Assembly (NCBI RefSeq): GCF_003148765.1
Contig: NZ_QGGV01000002.1
Span: 372,001-436,000 of the forward strand
Source: Silicimonas algicola
GTDB taxonomy: Bacteria; Pseudomonadota; Alphaproteobacteria; Rhodobacterales; Rhodobacteraceae
Length of the DNA: 64,000 nt
Direction: 5' to 3'
Part shown: piece after piece, positions 56,617-64,000 of the stretch
Layout of the letters: the number at the start of each line of letters is the position of its first letter
Position numbering within the stretch: position 1 is the first letter of the stretch
Position numbers and translations under genes: made by a program
The notes under the pieces: model-generated
What the model was told of the DNA's origin: nothing
What the model saw: only the letters and a program-made list of their open reading frames with translations
Database searches by the model: none

Positions 56617-57369
56617 ATGGCGGCGAAGAAACCGCTTGCCCTCATTCACTGCATGCTCGGCCGCGCCTCGAACTGGCGGCCGTTTCTGAACGCGCTCGGC
56701 GGAAGCCCGTCGCCGCTTCTGATCGAGCTTCCGGGCCACGGGCTGGCCGCCAAATGGGACGAAAGCCGGGACTATTCGGACCAGGCGATCGAGATGGCGC
56801 TGGACGAGTTGCCGTCCGACCCCGTGCCGCTGGTCGGCCACTCCTATGGTGCGGTGCTGGCCCTGCGCATCGCGGTCGAGAGACCCTACCGCGTCAGCTC
56901 GCTCGTCCTCGTCGAGCCGGTGTTCTTCGCCGCCGCGAAGGACAGGTGGGCCCATGACAAGGCGATGCGCGACCTCGCGCCCTTCGACAAGAACGTCAAG
57001 GCCGCGTCCTATGCGACGGCGGTGAAGGAGTTCCACGCGCTCTGGGGCGACGGGACGGCCTGGAAGGATTTGCCCGCCGAGGCGCGCGCCTACATGATGG
57101 AGCGGATCGCGCTCGTGCCTCAGGGCAACAGCCTTCTGCGCGACGACCGGCGCGACATCCTGGGCGAGGGGCGGCTCGAAGAGCTCGAGATACCGGTGAC
57201 CTTCGTCGATGGCAGCGCAAGCCATCCCGTGATGGCCGAAATCATCCAGTCGCTCGGCGACCGCATCAAGGACGCCGACTGGGCGACTATCGAGGGCGCC
57301 GGGCACATGCTTCCGATGACGCATCCGAAGCAACTGGTCGAGGCCGTGAAGGGCCGTCTGTTCGTCTGA
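56617..57369 (+). CDS. Alpha/beta fold hydrolase
   Basis: A 250-residue alpha/beta hydrolase. First strand LALIHCMLGRASNWRPFLNAL, oxyanion region LIELPGHGLA, nucleophile elbow LVGHSYGAVLAL (Ser near residue 74), acid residue around VTFVDGSASHPV and His in EGAGHMLPMTHPKQL. Substrate unknown. It is almost contiguous with the isomerase-like gene upstream and converges on tpiA, 2 bp away. Confidence 0.85.
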   Translation: MAAKKPLALIHCMLGRASNWRPFLNALGGSPSPLLIELPGHGLAAKWDESRDYSDQAIEMALDELPSDPVPLVGHSYGAVLALRIAVERPYRVSSLVLVEPVFFAAAKDRWAHDKAMRDLAPFDKNVKAASYATAVKEFHALWGDGTAWKDLPAEARAYMMERIALVPQGNSLLRDDRRDILGEGRLEELEIPVTFVDGSASHPVMAEIIQSLGDRIKDADWATIEGAGHMLPMTHPKQLVEAVKGRLFV

Positions 57370-57371
57370 GA

Positions 57372-58115
<744 letters not shown>

Positions 58116-58182
58116 GGGGCGTCCTCCTCACGGGCTGCGGGCGCGACAATGCGCGGCCAGACGCGAAGGTCAAGCCGCGCGG

Positions 58183-58242
58183 CTTCTTCTGTCCTGAAAT
58201 ACTCCGGGGGTGCGAGCGCCAGCGAGCGGGGGCGGAGCCCCC
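58183..58242 (-). repeat. Composite intergenic repeat, copy 3 (between iscA-like gene and tpiA)
   Basis: On the minus strand: GC hairpin GGGGGC-TCC-GCCCCC (58242-58228), a short GCGAGC/GCTCGC inverted stretch, then CCCCCGGAGTATTT (58210-58197) with tail CAGGACAGAAGAAG (58196-58183). The first hairpin starts 7 bp after the stop of the upstream gene and may end its mRNA. Confidence 0.7.
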
Positions 58243-58248
58243 GTCGTC

Positions 58249-58635
58249 TCAGCCCGACGTCGCCTCGCGTTCGGCCGCCAGCGTATCGACGTCCTTGAAC
58301 TTGATCGACTCGCCGCATCCGCAGGCGTCGGTCACGTTCGGGTTGCGGAACCGGAACGCCGATTCGAGGAGCGAGGTCTCGTAATCGATCTCGGTCCCGA
58401 AAAGGAACATCTGCGCCATGGGCGCGATCATCACCCGCGCGCCGTCCTGTTCGACCACCTCGTCCGTGGGATCGACGGTGTCGGCGAACTGCATGGTGTA
58501 TTCCATCCCGGCGCATCCGCCCTTCTTCAGGCCGATGCGCAGTCCCGAGCGGCCGTCCTTCTCCATCAGCCGCGCGATCTGGCGGACCGCGGCCGGGGTC
58601 AGTGTGACCGCCTGCTTTCCGGGAATGGCGAACAT
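58249..58635 (-). CDS. A-type Fe-S cluster carrier (IscA/SufA-like)
   Basis: A 128-residue HesB/IscA/SufA-family protein. The three conserved cysteines are in KKGGCAGMEYTM and ACGCGES, the usual cluster-binding set; N-terminus ITLTPAAVRQIARLM-type. It carries [2Fe-2S] or [4Fe-4S] clusters to apo-proteins. Start ATG 58635 (MFAIPGKQAVTL). It lies downstream of DUF3307 and satD and, further up, sufT; in relatives the sufT-like and A-type genes are, as I recall, direct neighbours, so the pair between may be an insertion. Confidence 0.9.
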   Translation of the reverse strand: MFAIPGKQAVTLTPAAVRQIARLMEKDGRSGLRIGLKKGGCAGMEYTMQFADTVDPTDEVVEQDGARVMIAPMAQMFLFGTEIDYETSLLESAFRFRNPNVTDACGCGESIKFKDVDTLAAEREATSG

Positions 58636-58685
58636 GGGGCGTCTCCTTGGGCTTCTTTCGAATCTAGTCGGTCCGGGCGGTCGTC

Positions 58686-59390
58686 TCAAGGGGTTGGCGG
58701 AAGAAGCGCCTCGATCAGGGTCATCGTGCCATAGCCCACGACCATGGCCCAGCCGAACGAGGCCAGCGTGCCGATGATGACGTATTCACCCGCGCGCGTA
58801 TCCTTCGACGTGGTCTCGAAGCGGAGGACCGACTTGGCCGCGATGAGAAAGCCGATGCCCGCCGGCTGCTCGACGAGGATCAGAAGGAAGATGATCCCGC
58901 GCTCGAGAAGCCCGATCAGCCGTCCCCCGTTCGGCAGGCCTTCCGGCAGGACGCTGCGGTCCCAGGGGCTGACGAGGAGGGCGACGACGTGTCCGCCGGC
59001 GGCGGTGGCGAAGACCAGGCCGGCGGCGGCGGCCATGAGGCCGGGAAGCCAGGGGATTGCGGCCCAGGCGCCACCCGCGAAAAGACCGGGCGACAGAAGG
59101 GCGACGGCAGCGAGGGTCAGAAGATGCGCGCCCTGGTCGGCGAGGAACGAGGCGAGGCGGTTCGGCAGGGTATAGGCCTTGACGATGTCGATCGCGATGT
59201 GGACGGCGGCGAGCGCCAGAGGCTCCCAAGCATCGACGCGGCCGAGGGCGGCCTGCGCGGTGACGAGGACGATGGCGAAGTGAAGGAAAAGCGTCCGGGC
59301 GCTGCGCTTGGTGGCGACCATGCCCGAGGTCTGGAGCAGGAAATCGGCGACGGCATGAGCGAGGAGGAGCGCGGCGAAGGTCTCGATCAT
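58686..59390 (-). CDS. DUF3307 family membrane protein
   Basis: A 234-residue polytopic inner-membrane protein with about six hydrophobic helices. FAALLLAHAVADFLLQTSGMVATKR at the N-terminus and HIAIDIVKAY are DUF3307 landmarks. A second conserved region is FLIAAKSVLRFETTSKDTRAGEYVIIGTLASF. Function unknown. Its start overlaps the satD stop by 4 bp; satD-like and DUF3307 genes are known to occur as a pair, so the two probably work together. Confidence 0.85.
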   Translation of the reverse strand: MIETFAALLLAHAVADFLLQTSGMVATKRSARTLFLHFAIVLVTAQAALGRVDAWEPLALAAVHIAIDIVKAYTLPNRLASFLADQGAHLLTLAAVALLSPGLFAGGAWAAIPWLPGLMAAAAGLVFATAAGGHVVALLVSPWDRSVLPEGLPNGGRLIGLLERGIIFLLILVEQPAGIGFLIAAKSVLRFETTSKDTRAGEYVIIGTLASFGWAMVVGYGTMTLIEALLPPTP

Positions 59391-60022
59391 CTCGGCGCAG
59401 CCTCTGTGAAGTCATGCGTGGCGAAGGCGTGAAGCGCCTCGTCCAGTGAGGCGACGCCCGAGGCCGCGAGGCGAAGCTGGACCGCTTGCCGCGTGATGCC
59501 GAGGTGGCTTGCGATCTCTTCCTGCGTCGTCTCGCCGAGAAGGCTCAGCGCGGCTGCCTCGGCCTGGGCGGGGGACCATCGGCGCATGACCTGTTCGGCG
59601 AGCCTGAGCACGGCGTTCTGCCAGACCCCGATGCCATCGCCCGCGATCAGCATGAGCCGCTTGCCCGCCTGGTCGAGATGGTCGCCGGACACGAAGAAGG
59701 CGCGTCCCGTCGCATCCGCAAGGTCGGTGCTTCCGAGGCTTTCGACGCTGCCGATCCCGGCCGAGATGCGCGTATCGAGGCCCAGTCCGGCGGCGATGAG
59801 GCGAGCGCGAAGGAAGAGCATTGCGTGGAGGACGCGGTGGGGGTCCGACACCACGACCTGCCAGCCGTCGCCGCGATGACGGGTGAAGCGCAGGTCCTCT
59901 GACCAGGTCGAACCGAAATCCTTCGCCGCGCGGCGGAGCACGTCCATCGCGGCCTCGACGCTGTCGGACGAGGCGGAGCGAGAAGCGACGATATCACCTG
60001 TGAGAACCGCGAAGGCTTCCAT
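59387..60022 (-). CDS. SatD family protein with C-terminal helix-turn-helix
   Basis: A 211-residue protein of the SatD family. The N-terminus MEAFAVLTGDIVASRSASS begins a domain with the look of a nucleotide-cyclase/GGDEF-like ferredoxin fold (FTRHRGDGWQVVV, LDTRISAGIG); the C-terminal 60 residues form a sigma-factor-like HTH (LLGETTQEEIASHLGITRQAVQLRLAAS). Start ATG 60022 is set by homology style; only 2 nt separate it from an upstream 18-bp palindrome and no ribosome site is visible, suggesting a leaderless mRNA. The HTH could bind the three-palindrome array. Coupled to DUF3307 by a 4-bp overlap. Confidence 0.82.
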   Translation of the reverse strand: MEAFAVLTGDIVASRSASSDSVEAAMDVLRRAAKDFGSTWSEDLRFTRHRGDGWQVVVSDPHRVLHAMLFLRARLIAAGLGLDTRISAGIGSVESLGSTDLADATGRAFFVSGDHLDQAGKRLMLIAGDGIGVWQNAVLRLAEQVMRRWSPAQAEAAALSLLGETTQEEIASHLGITRQAVQLRLAASGVASLDEALHAFATHDFTEAAPR

Positions 60023-60024
60023 GA

Positions 60025-60100
60025 GCAAGCTTTAAAGCTTGCAATCCGAAAATGCAAGTCAATTTGCTTGCTAATCGAGAATGCAAGCCAAAGGGCTTGC
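60025..60100 (-). repeat. Three 18-bp palindromes at 29-bp period upstream of satD
   Basis: Units (plus-strand coordinates): 60025-60042 GCAAGCTTTAAAGCTTGC (perfect palindrome), 60054-60071 (one mismatch in the arms) and 60083-60100 (arms perfect). Each has the form GCAAGC-N6-GCTTGC; both spacers are 11 bp and similar (CGAnAAT at one end). The array begins directly at the sufT stop and ends 2 bp before satD. A TTGACT (-35-like, 60062-60057) lies in the middle unit and TTTAAA (60036-60031) in the proximal one, 20 bp apart. Confidence 0.9.
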
Positions 60101-60466
60101 CTACATGAAGCCGAGTTCCAGCCGCGCCTCGTCGGACATCATCTCCATGCCCCAGGGCGGATCCCAGGTCAGGTCGACGTCGACCTGCTTGACGCCTGGC
60201 AGGGGCTCGATGGCCTCGGCCACCCATCCGGGCATCTCGCCGGCCACGGGACACCCCGGTGCGGTCAGCGTCATAAGGACGTTGACGGCCCCGTCCTGCG
60301 CGATCTCGATCGTGTACACGAGACCCAGATCGTAGATGTTCACGGGGATCTCGGGGTCGTAGACCGTACGGCAGGCGTCGACCACCTGGTCGTACAGCGG
60401 GTGATCGGTCGTGGACGGCTTGATCAGCGGCGTCCCTTCCAGCCTGTCGGTCAGTTCGGCGGTCAT
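60101..60466 (-). CDS. sufT: SufT-like Fe-S assembly protein (DUF59/MIP18 family)
   Basis: A 121-residue MIP18/DUF59 protein. ACRTVYDPEIPVNIYDLGLVYTIEI is the family signature, followed by MTLTAPGCPVAGEMPGWV with its conserved Cys and a C-terminal DVDLTWDPPWGMEMMSDEARLELG. It takes part in Fe-S cluster maturation, often as the tail gene of suf operons. Start ATG 60466. Its stop codon directly abuts the palindrome array. Confidence 0.88.
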   Translation of the reverse strand: MTAELTDRLEGTPLIKPSTTDHPLYDQVVDACRTVYDPEIPVNIYDLGLVYTIEIAQDGAVNVLMTLTAPGCPVAGEMPGWVAEAIEPLPGVKQVDVDLTWDPPWGMEMMSDEARLELGFM

Positions 60467-60537
60467 GTCGGGTCCCGATATTTGTTGACCGAATATATAG
60501 GATTTACCAAAGCCCGGGTAAAGGCCGACGCGGGATC

Positions 60538-60981
60538 TCAGAGAATCTCGGTCAGACCGTCGCACAACGCCTGTGGCGACAGGCTGGACAGCCGCCCGTC
60601 GAGGGCGTCGTGCGTTTCGCGCCAGACCGGCGTCGCGGCCGCCAGGACTTCCTTGCCGGCTAGGGTCAGCACAAGCCGGCGCGCGCGGCGGTCGGACTCG
60701 TCCGCCGCGACGTCGACAAGGCCCTTGCGCTCCAGCGGCTTCAACGCCGCCGTCAGCGTGGTGCGGTCCATGCCGAGCAGGGGAACGAGGTCCGTGAGGC
60801 GCGGCGGCTTGGGACGGTTCAGCCCCATCAGCAGCGAGAACTGGCCATTCGTCAGGCCGAACGGGCGCAGCGCCTCGTCGAAATGGCGCGCAATGACGCG
60901 CGCCGCCCGCTGGAGATGCAGGCAGAGGCAACGGTCGCGCACCTCCATCGTGGTCGCGTAAGGCAGGATTTCGCTCTCCAT
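60538..60981 (-). CDS. MarR family transcriptional regulator
   Basis: A 147-residue winged-helix regulator: CLCLHLQRAARVIARHFDEALRPFGLTNGQFSLLMGL, recognition region RLTDLVPLLGMDRTTLTAALKPLERKGLV, and wing DESDRRARRLVLTLAGKEVL. Start ATG 60981 (MESEILPY). Divergent from DUF1428, with the inverted repeat GTTGATACCAAC (60991-61002) 9 bp before its start, a probable autoregulatory and target operator. A paired Cys (CLCL) near the N-terminus could sense oxidants. Confidence 0.9.
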   Translation of the reverse strand: MESEILPYATTMEVRDRCLCLHLQRAARVIARHFDEALRPFGLTNGQFSLLMGLNRPKPPRLTDLVPLLGMDRTTLTAALKPLERKGLVDVAADESDRRARRLVLTLAGKEVLAAATPVWRETHDALDGRLSSLSPQALCDGLTEIL

Positions 60982-60990
60982 GATTAATAA

Positions 60991-61002
60991 GTTGATACCA
61001 AC
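60991..61002. promoter_or_regulatory. Probable MarR operator
   Basis: GTTGATACCAAC: 4-bp arms GTTG/CAAC around ATAC, in the 70-bp gap between the divergent MarR and DUF1428 genes, where MarR-type repressors usually bind. Confidence 0.55.
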
Positions 61003-61051
61003 ATAAACGCCTGTCAAGGTGACGGCCGAATCTGAGCGAAAGGATAGGGCG

Positions 61052-61408
61052 ATGCCGTATTACCAGGGCTTTCTTGCCGCAGTACCCGAAGCCAACAAGG
61101 AGCGCTACCGCGAGGAAGCGACGAAAGCCTGGGAGTTGTTCAAGGGATTGGGCGCCGTCCAGATGGTCGAGACCTGGGGCGTCGACGTCCCCGACGGAAA
61201 GGTCACGTCCTTCCCGATGGCGACGAAGAAGACGGACGACGAGACGGTGATCTTCTCGTGGATCGTCTGGCCTGACCGCGCCACCTGCGACGCCGCGACC
61301 CGGAAGATGATGGAAGACCACAGTGCGGCGGCCGAGATGGAGATGCCCTTCGAAGGAATGCGGATGATGTGGGGCGGGTTCGAGGAACTCGTGAACGTAC
61401 GTGCCTGA
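61052..61408 (+). CDS. DUF1428 family protein (YbaA-like)
   Basis: A 118-residue protein of the DUF1428/YbaA family: YYQGFLAAVPEANKERYREEATKAWELFK, VETWGVDVPDGKVTSFPMA and MPFEGMRMMWGGFEELV are characteristic. Dimeric ferredoxin-like fold; function unknown. Start ATG 61052 has AGGATAGGG upstream. Divergent from the MarR gene, its likely regulator, and overlaps the GST gene by 8 bp. Confidence 0.88.
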   Translation: MPYYQGFLAAVPEANKERYREEATKAWELFKGLGAVQMVETWGVDVPDGKVTSFPMATKKTDDETVIFSWIVWPDRATCDAATRKMMEDHSAAAEMEMPFEGMRMMWGGFEELVNVRA

Positions 61409-62021
61409 CTTCGATTTCCACGTTTCGGCCTTCGCCTGGGTCCCCGAGACCTCGCGCGGGTGGGTCAAGTGCCTCCGGCCCAGGTGGGCCTTCGAGGAGG
61501 CGGGCTTCGCCTACCGCACGACACGTCTCGGACCGGGTGAGGGCGGTTCGGACGGCTACCGCGCCTGGCAGCCGTTCGGGATGGTGCCCGCCTACGATGA
61601 CGGTCGGGTGCGCCTGTTCGAATCGGGCGCGATCCTCTTGCGCATCGGCGCCCTGTCCGACCGCCTGCGGGGATGGGACGACGCCGAAGAGGCGACCATA
61701 GCTTCCTGGGTCTTCGCCGCGCTGAACACCTTCGAGACGCACACCTCGCGGCTGACCGACGGCCTTCCGGGCGCGGTCGAGGCGGTGTCGCGGCGGCTCG
61801 AGGCGCTGGAGGCGGCGCTGGGCGACAGGGAGTGGCTGGTGGAGCGCTTCAGCGTCGCCGACATCGCCATGGCGACCGTCTTGCGCGAGATCGGCGAGAC
61901 GGCGGTCCTGCGGCGTCACGCGGGTGTCTCGGCCTATCTGGCGCGCTGCCTCGCGCGTCCGGCGTTCGACCGCGCCCTTCAGGCGCAGTTCGCCGATTTC
62001 GACGACAGCCGCGTCGCCTGA
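61401..62021 (+). CDS. Glutathione S-transferase family protein
   Basis: A 206-residue GST: N-terminal thioredoxin-like domain (FHVSAFAWVPETSRGWVKCLRP... PFGMVPAYDDGRVRLFESGAILLRIG, with the cis-Pro and ES glutathione-binding motif) and a helical C-terminal domain with ERFSVADIAMATVLREIG. Starts with GTG 61401 inside the DUF1428 gene (8-bp overlap), so it is co-translated with it, probably under MarR control. Substrate unknown. Confidence 0.88.
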   Translation: MPDFDFHVSAFAWVPETSRGWVKCLRPRWAFEEAGFAYRTTRLGPGEGGSDGYRAWQPFGMVPAYDDGRVRLFESGAILLRIGALSDRLRGWDDAEEATIASWVFAALNTFETHTSRLTDGLPGAVEAVSRRLEALEAALGDREWLVERFSVADIAMATVLREIGETAVLRRHAGVSAYLARCLARPAFDRALQAQFADFDDSRVA

Positions 62022-62063
62022 GCCTCTGGCCTTTCGGGCGCGTCGGGCTTAGTCGAAAGGACG

Positions 62064-63194
62064 ATGACTGAGCGTTTCTCCTTCTCCCTCGCTGCAACAG
62101 ACGGCAAGGCCCGCACGGGTACGATCCGCACGCCGCGAGGCGAGATCCGCACGCCCGCCTTCATGCCCGTGGGGACGGCGGCGACGGTCAAGGCGATGCT
62201 GCCCGAAAGCGTGGCGGCGACAGGGGCGGACATCCTCCTCGGCAACACATACCACCTGATGCTGCGGCCGGGCGCCGAGCGGGTCGCGCGGCTGGGGGGG
62301 CTGCATCGCTTCATGAACTGGGACCGGCCAATCCTGACCGACTCGGGCGGCTTCCAGGTGATGAGCCTTGCGGGCCTCCGGAAGCTGACCGAAGAAGGCG
62401 TGACCTTCACCAGCCACATCGACGGCTCGAAGCACGAGCTGACGCCCGAGCGGTCGATGGAGATCCAGCGGCTTCTGGGGTCGGATATCGTGATGTGCTT
62501 CGACGAATGCCCGGCCCTGCCGGCGGACGCCGCCGCCGTCGAGGCCTCGATGCAGTTGTCGATGAGATGGGCCGAGCGCTCGAAGATCGCCTTCGGGGAC
62601 CGGCCGGGCCACGCGCTCTTAGGGATCCAGCAGGGCGGCGTCACGCGCGAGTTGCGCGCGGAAAGCGCCGAGGCGCTGAAGGCCATCGGCTTCGACGGCT
62701 ACGCGGTCGGCGGCCTTGCCGTGGGCGAGGGACAGGAGGCGATGTTCGGCGTCCTCGACTATGCGCCCGACATGCTGCCCGAGGACCGTCCGCGCTATCT
62801 GATGGGCGTGGGGAAGCCGGACGACATCGTGGGCGCGGTCAAGCGCGGCATCGACATGATGGACTGCGTGCTGCCGTCGCGCTCGGGCCGCACGGGACAG
62901 GCCTTCACGCGTCGCGGGGTGGTCAACATCAAGAACGCGCGCCACGCCGACGATCCCCGGCCGCTCGACGAGGCCTGCGGCTGCCCCGCCTGCCAGGGCT
63001 ATTCGCGGGCCTACCTGCACCACGTTTTCCGGGCGGGCGAGATGATCTCGGGGATGCTGCTGACCTGGCACAACCTGCGCTACTATCAGGATCTGATGGC
63101 GGCGATGCGTGCGGCCATTGCGGCCGGGACCTTTGCGGAGTTCGAGACGACGTTCCACGCCGACAGGGCCGAGGGCGACATACCGCCCCTGTGA
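62064..63194 (+). CDS. tgt: Queuine tRNA-ribosyltransferase
   Basis: A 376-residue TGT that exchanges guanine-34 for preQ1 in tRNAs with GUN anticodons. Motifs: [43 protein letters not shown] (Asp), [15 protein letters not shown] (nucleophile region), and the zinc site [16 protein letters not shown]. Length as usual. It lies 42 bp after the GST gene. queA is not in the window. Confidence 0.96.
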   Translation: MTERFSFSLAATDGKARTGTIRTPRGEIRTPAFMPVGTAATVKAMLPESVAATGADILLGNTYHLMLRPGAERVARLGGLHRFMNWDRPILTDSGGFQVMSLAGLRKLTEEGVTFTSHIDGSKHELTPERSMEIQRLLGSDIVMCFDECPALPADAAAVEASMQLSMRWAERSKIAFGDRPGHALLGIQQGGVTRELRAESAEALKAIGFDGYAVGGLAVGEGQEAMFGVLDYAPDMLPEDRPRYLMGVGKPDDIVGAVKRGIDMMDCVLPSRSGRTGQAFTRRGVVNIKNARHADDPRPLDEACGCPACQGYSRAYLHHVFRAGEMISGMLLTWHNLRYYQDLMAAMRAAIAAGTFAEFETTFHADRAEGDIPPL

Positions 63195-63201
63195 AACCGG
63201 C

Positions 63202-63702
63202 TCAGACGACGCGCGGGCGTCCGTCGTCGACCCAGCTGACCCACCGCGTCTGGAGCGGCGTCGCCGCGACCCGCACGGGGACGCGGGCGACACGCGGCAG
63301 GACGAAGCCGCGCCAGCCCGACCGATCCCGCAGGATGCGGCCGTGCATCAGGCGGCTGACGAACACGGCGCCGGTGACAACGACTAGAGCCGTCATCATC
63401 GGGTTGGCGAGGATGGGATAGCCCAGGTCGGGCACCGCCAGCACGAAGACGGCGAGCGAGAGCCGCGAGACCGCCGCGGCTTCGACCATGAAGCGCATCG
63501 ACGGCATCACCAGGCAAACGGCGAGCGCCGCGGTTCCGATCACGATTGCGTAGACGGCGCCGATGATGAGCGAGACGTGGATGCCGTGGATGTAGATGTT
63601 GGCACGGGCGTAGAACAGGAAGCCTGCGAGGAACGCCAGAGCCACGACGAAGGCGAGACGCCGTCTTTCGCTATGGACGCGGTGCAGCAGGCGTCGTGTC
63701 AT
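63202..63702 (-). CDS. Hypothetical membrane protein
   Basis: A 166-residue protein with about four hydrophobic helices (LAFVVALAFLAGFLFYARANIYI, SLIIGAVYAIVIGTAALAVCLVM, LSLAVFVLAVPDLGYPIL, MMTALVVVTGAVFV) and a basic C-terminal tail. Start ATG 63702 (MTRRLLHRV) preferred over the extension to 63729. Convergent with tgt, 7 bp apart. No family recognised. Confidence 0.75.
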   Translation of the reverse strand: MTRRLLHRVHSERRRLAFVVALAFLAGFLFYARANIYIHGIHVSLIIGAVYAIVIGTAALAVCLVMPSMRFMVEAAAVSRLSLAVFVLAVPDLGYPILANPMMTALVVVTGAVFVSRLMHGRILRDRSGWRGFVLPRVARVPVRVAATPLQTRWVSWVDDGRPRVV

Positions 63703-64000
63703 GCGTCTCTCCGCAAGGCGGGTTTCCAACCGGGGTTCACTGCTAGAGGCGAAACCTGACCAAATTGGGGCGTATTCGTTAATTTTTCCTTCACCTGAAC
63801 AAAACGGGCCGCAGACGGCATTCGTTCCCGTAGAGCGACAAACCGTCCGCTCTGTGGACGCTCAGGGGAGAGCGCGCTTGCTCCTCGGGCCTGCGGGGGG
63901 CATTCTGCGGGCCAATGAGCAGGTGGTTGAAGGCGGGGAAGCCGTCACCACATATAGAGGCCGAAAGCAGGAGAGGGCGGAGGTCGCCGAACTTGGGACC
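63703..64000. other. Unresolved window end, possible start of a plus-strand gene
   Basis: From about 63770 a plus-strand frame stays open to the window end, with weakly gene-like sequence such as LLLGPAGGILRANEQVVEGG. AGGGGAG lies shortly before a TTG at 63878, and a GTG lies at 63854, but no ATG start is seen. It may be the 5' end of a gene whose body lies outside, or an RNA. I cannot name it. Confidence 0.3.

Noticed and set aside
60023..60028. TTG at 60028 as start of satD.
   Set aside because: Lies inside the palindrome; ATG 60022 gives the expected N-terminus (MEAFAVLTGDIV).
60025..60100. CRISPR array.
   Set aside because: Only three units, 11-bp similar spacers and 18-bp palindromes; no cas genes. 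Fits operators instead.

Overview
The window is a gene-dense, GC-rich stretch of a bacterial chromosome. Gene content points to an alphaproteobacterium of the family Rhodobacteraceae (Roseobacter/Rhodobacter group). The signs are a CckA-type hybrid kinase directly before recA, a GAAC-N7-GAAC SOS box at recA, an agl-type alpha-glucoside operon, citramalate synthase behind cysS, and many small DUF genes joined by 4-bp ATGA overlaps. I see no rRNA, CRISPR array, insertion sequence, integrase or phage gene. It reads as core chromosome with a few accessory modules.

Layout. 1-5.6 kb: the end of an FAD monooxygenase, the ZapE ATPase, then a minus-strand run of an efflux pump, a DsbA/FrnE-like protein and an acyl-CoA synthetase. 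5.7-9.3 kb: small proteins, an orphan YejA-type solute-binding protein, a candidate small RNA divergent from it, and a second MFS pump. 9.4-11.5 kb: AlkA-type glycosylase, esterase, HNH nuclease, followed by about 620 bp with no gene. 12.1-17.0 kb: a chemotaxis operon (STAS, cheY, cheA, cheW, cheR, cheY, unknown) in which cheA has an in-frame amber codon. 17.1-27.2 kb: a sugar locus. A LacI-type regulator, a GH1 glucosidase and glucokinase run on the minus strand, divergent from aglE-aglF-aglG-aglA-aglK. Together they take up a glucoside, hydrolyse it in the cytoplasm and phosphorylate the glucose.

27.3-44.6 kb is mostly housekeeping: a TDT carrier, guaB, an unknown Gly/Asp-tailed membrane protein, an RsmB-like rRNA methyltransferase, cckA, recA, alaS, and then DUF1330, MOSC, PEP-mutase-like, aminotransferase and typA genes. 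44.7-47.9 kb holds cysS-cimA behind a candidate 14-residue Ile/Cys-rich leader peptide. 47.9-57.4 kb is a mixed set: a squalene/phytoene-synthase-like protein, rhomboid protease, TPR protein, tRNA-Leu, threonine aldolase, ribF, sulfotransferase, MaoC hydratase, prs, an isomerase-like protein and a hydrolase. 57.4-60.5 kb on the minus strand runs sufT, satD, DUF3307, an A-type Fe-S carrier and tpiA. Three 18-bp palindromes at an exact 29-bp period lie between sufT and satD. 60.5-64 kb has MarR, DUF1428, GST, tgt, a small membrane protein and an unresolved end.

The observations most worth a second look are: the 29-bp-period palindrome array in front of satD; the Ile/Cys leader peptide before cysS-cimA; the amber codon splitting cheA with an SD-like sequence placed for restart; the divergent candidate sRNA at about 8.0 kb; and a modular intergenic repeat (GC hairpin, small hairpin, CCCCCGG-type box) at three or four sites.
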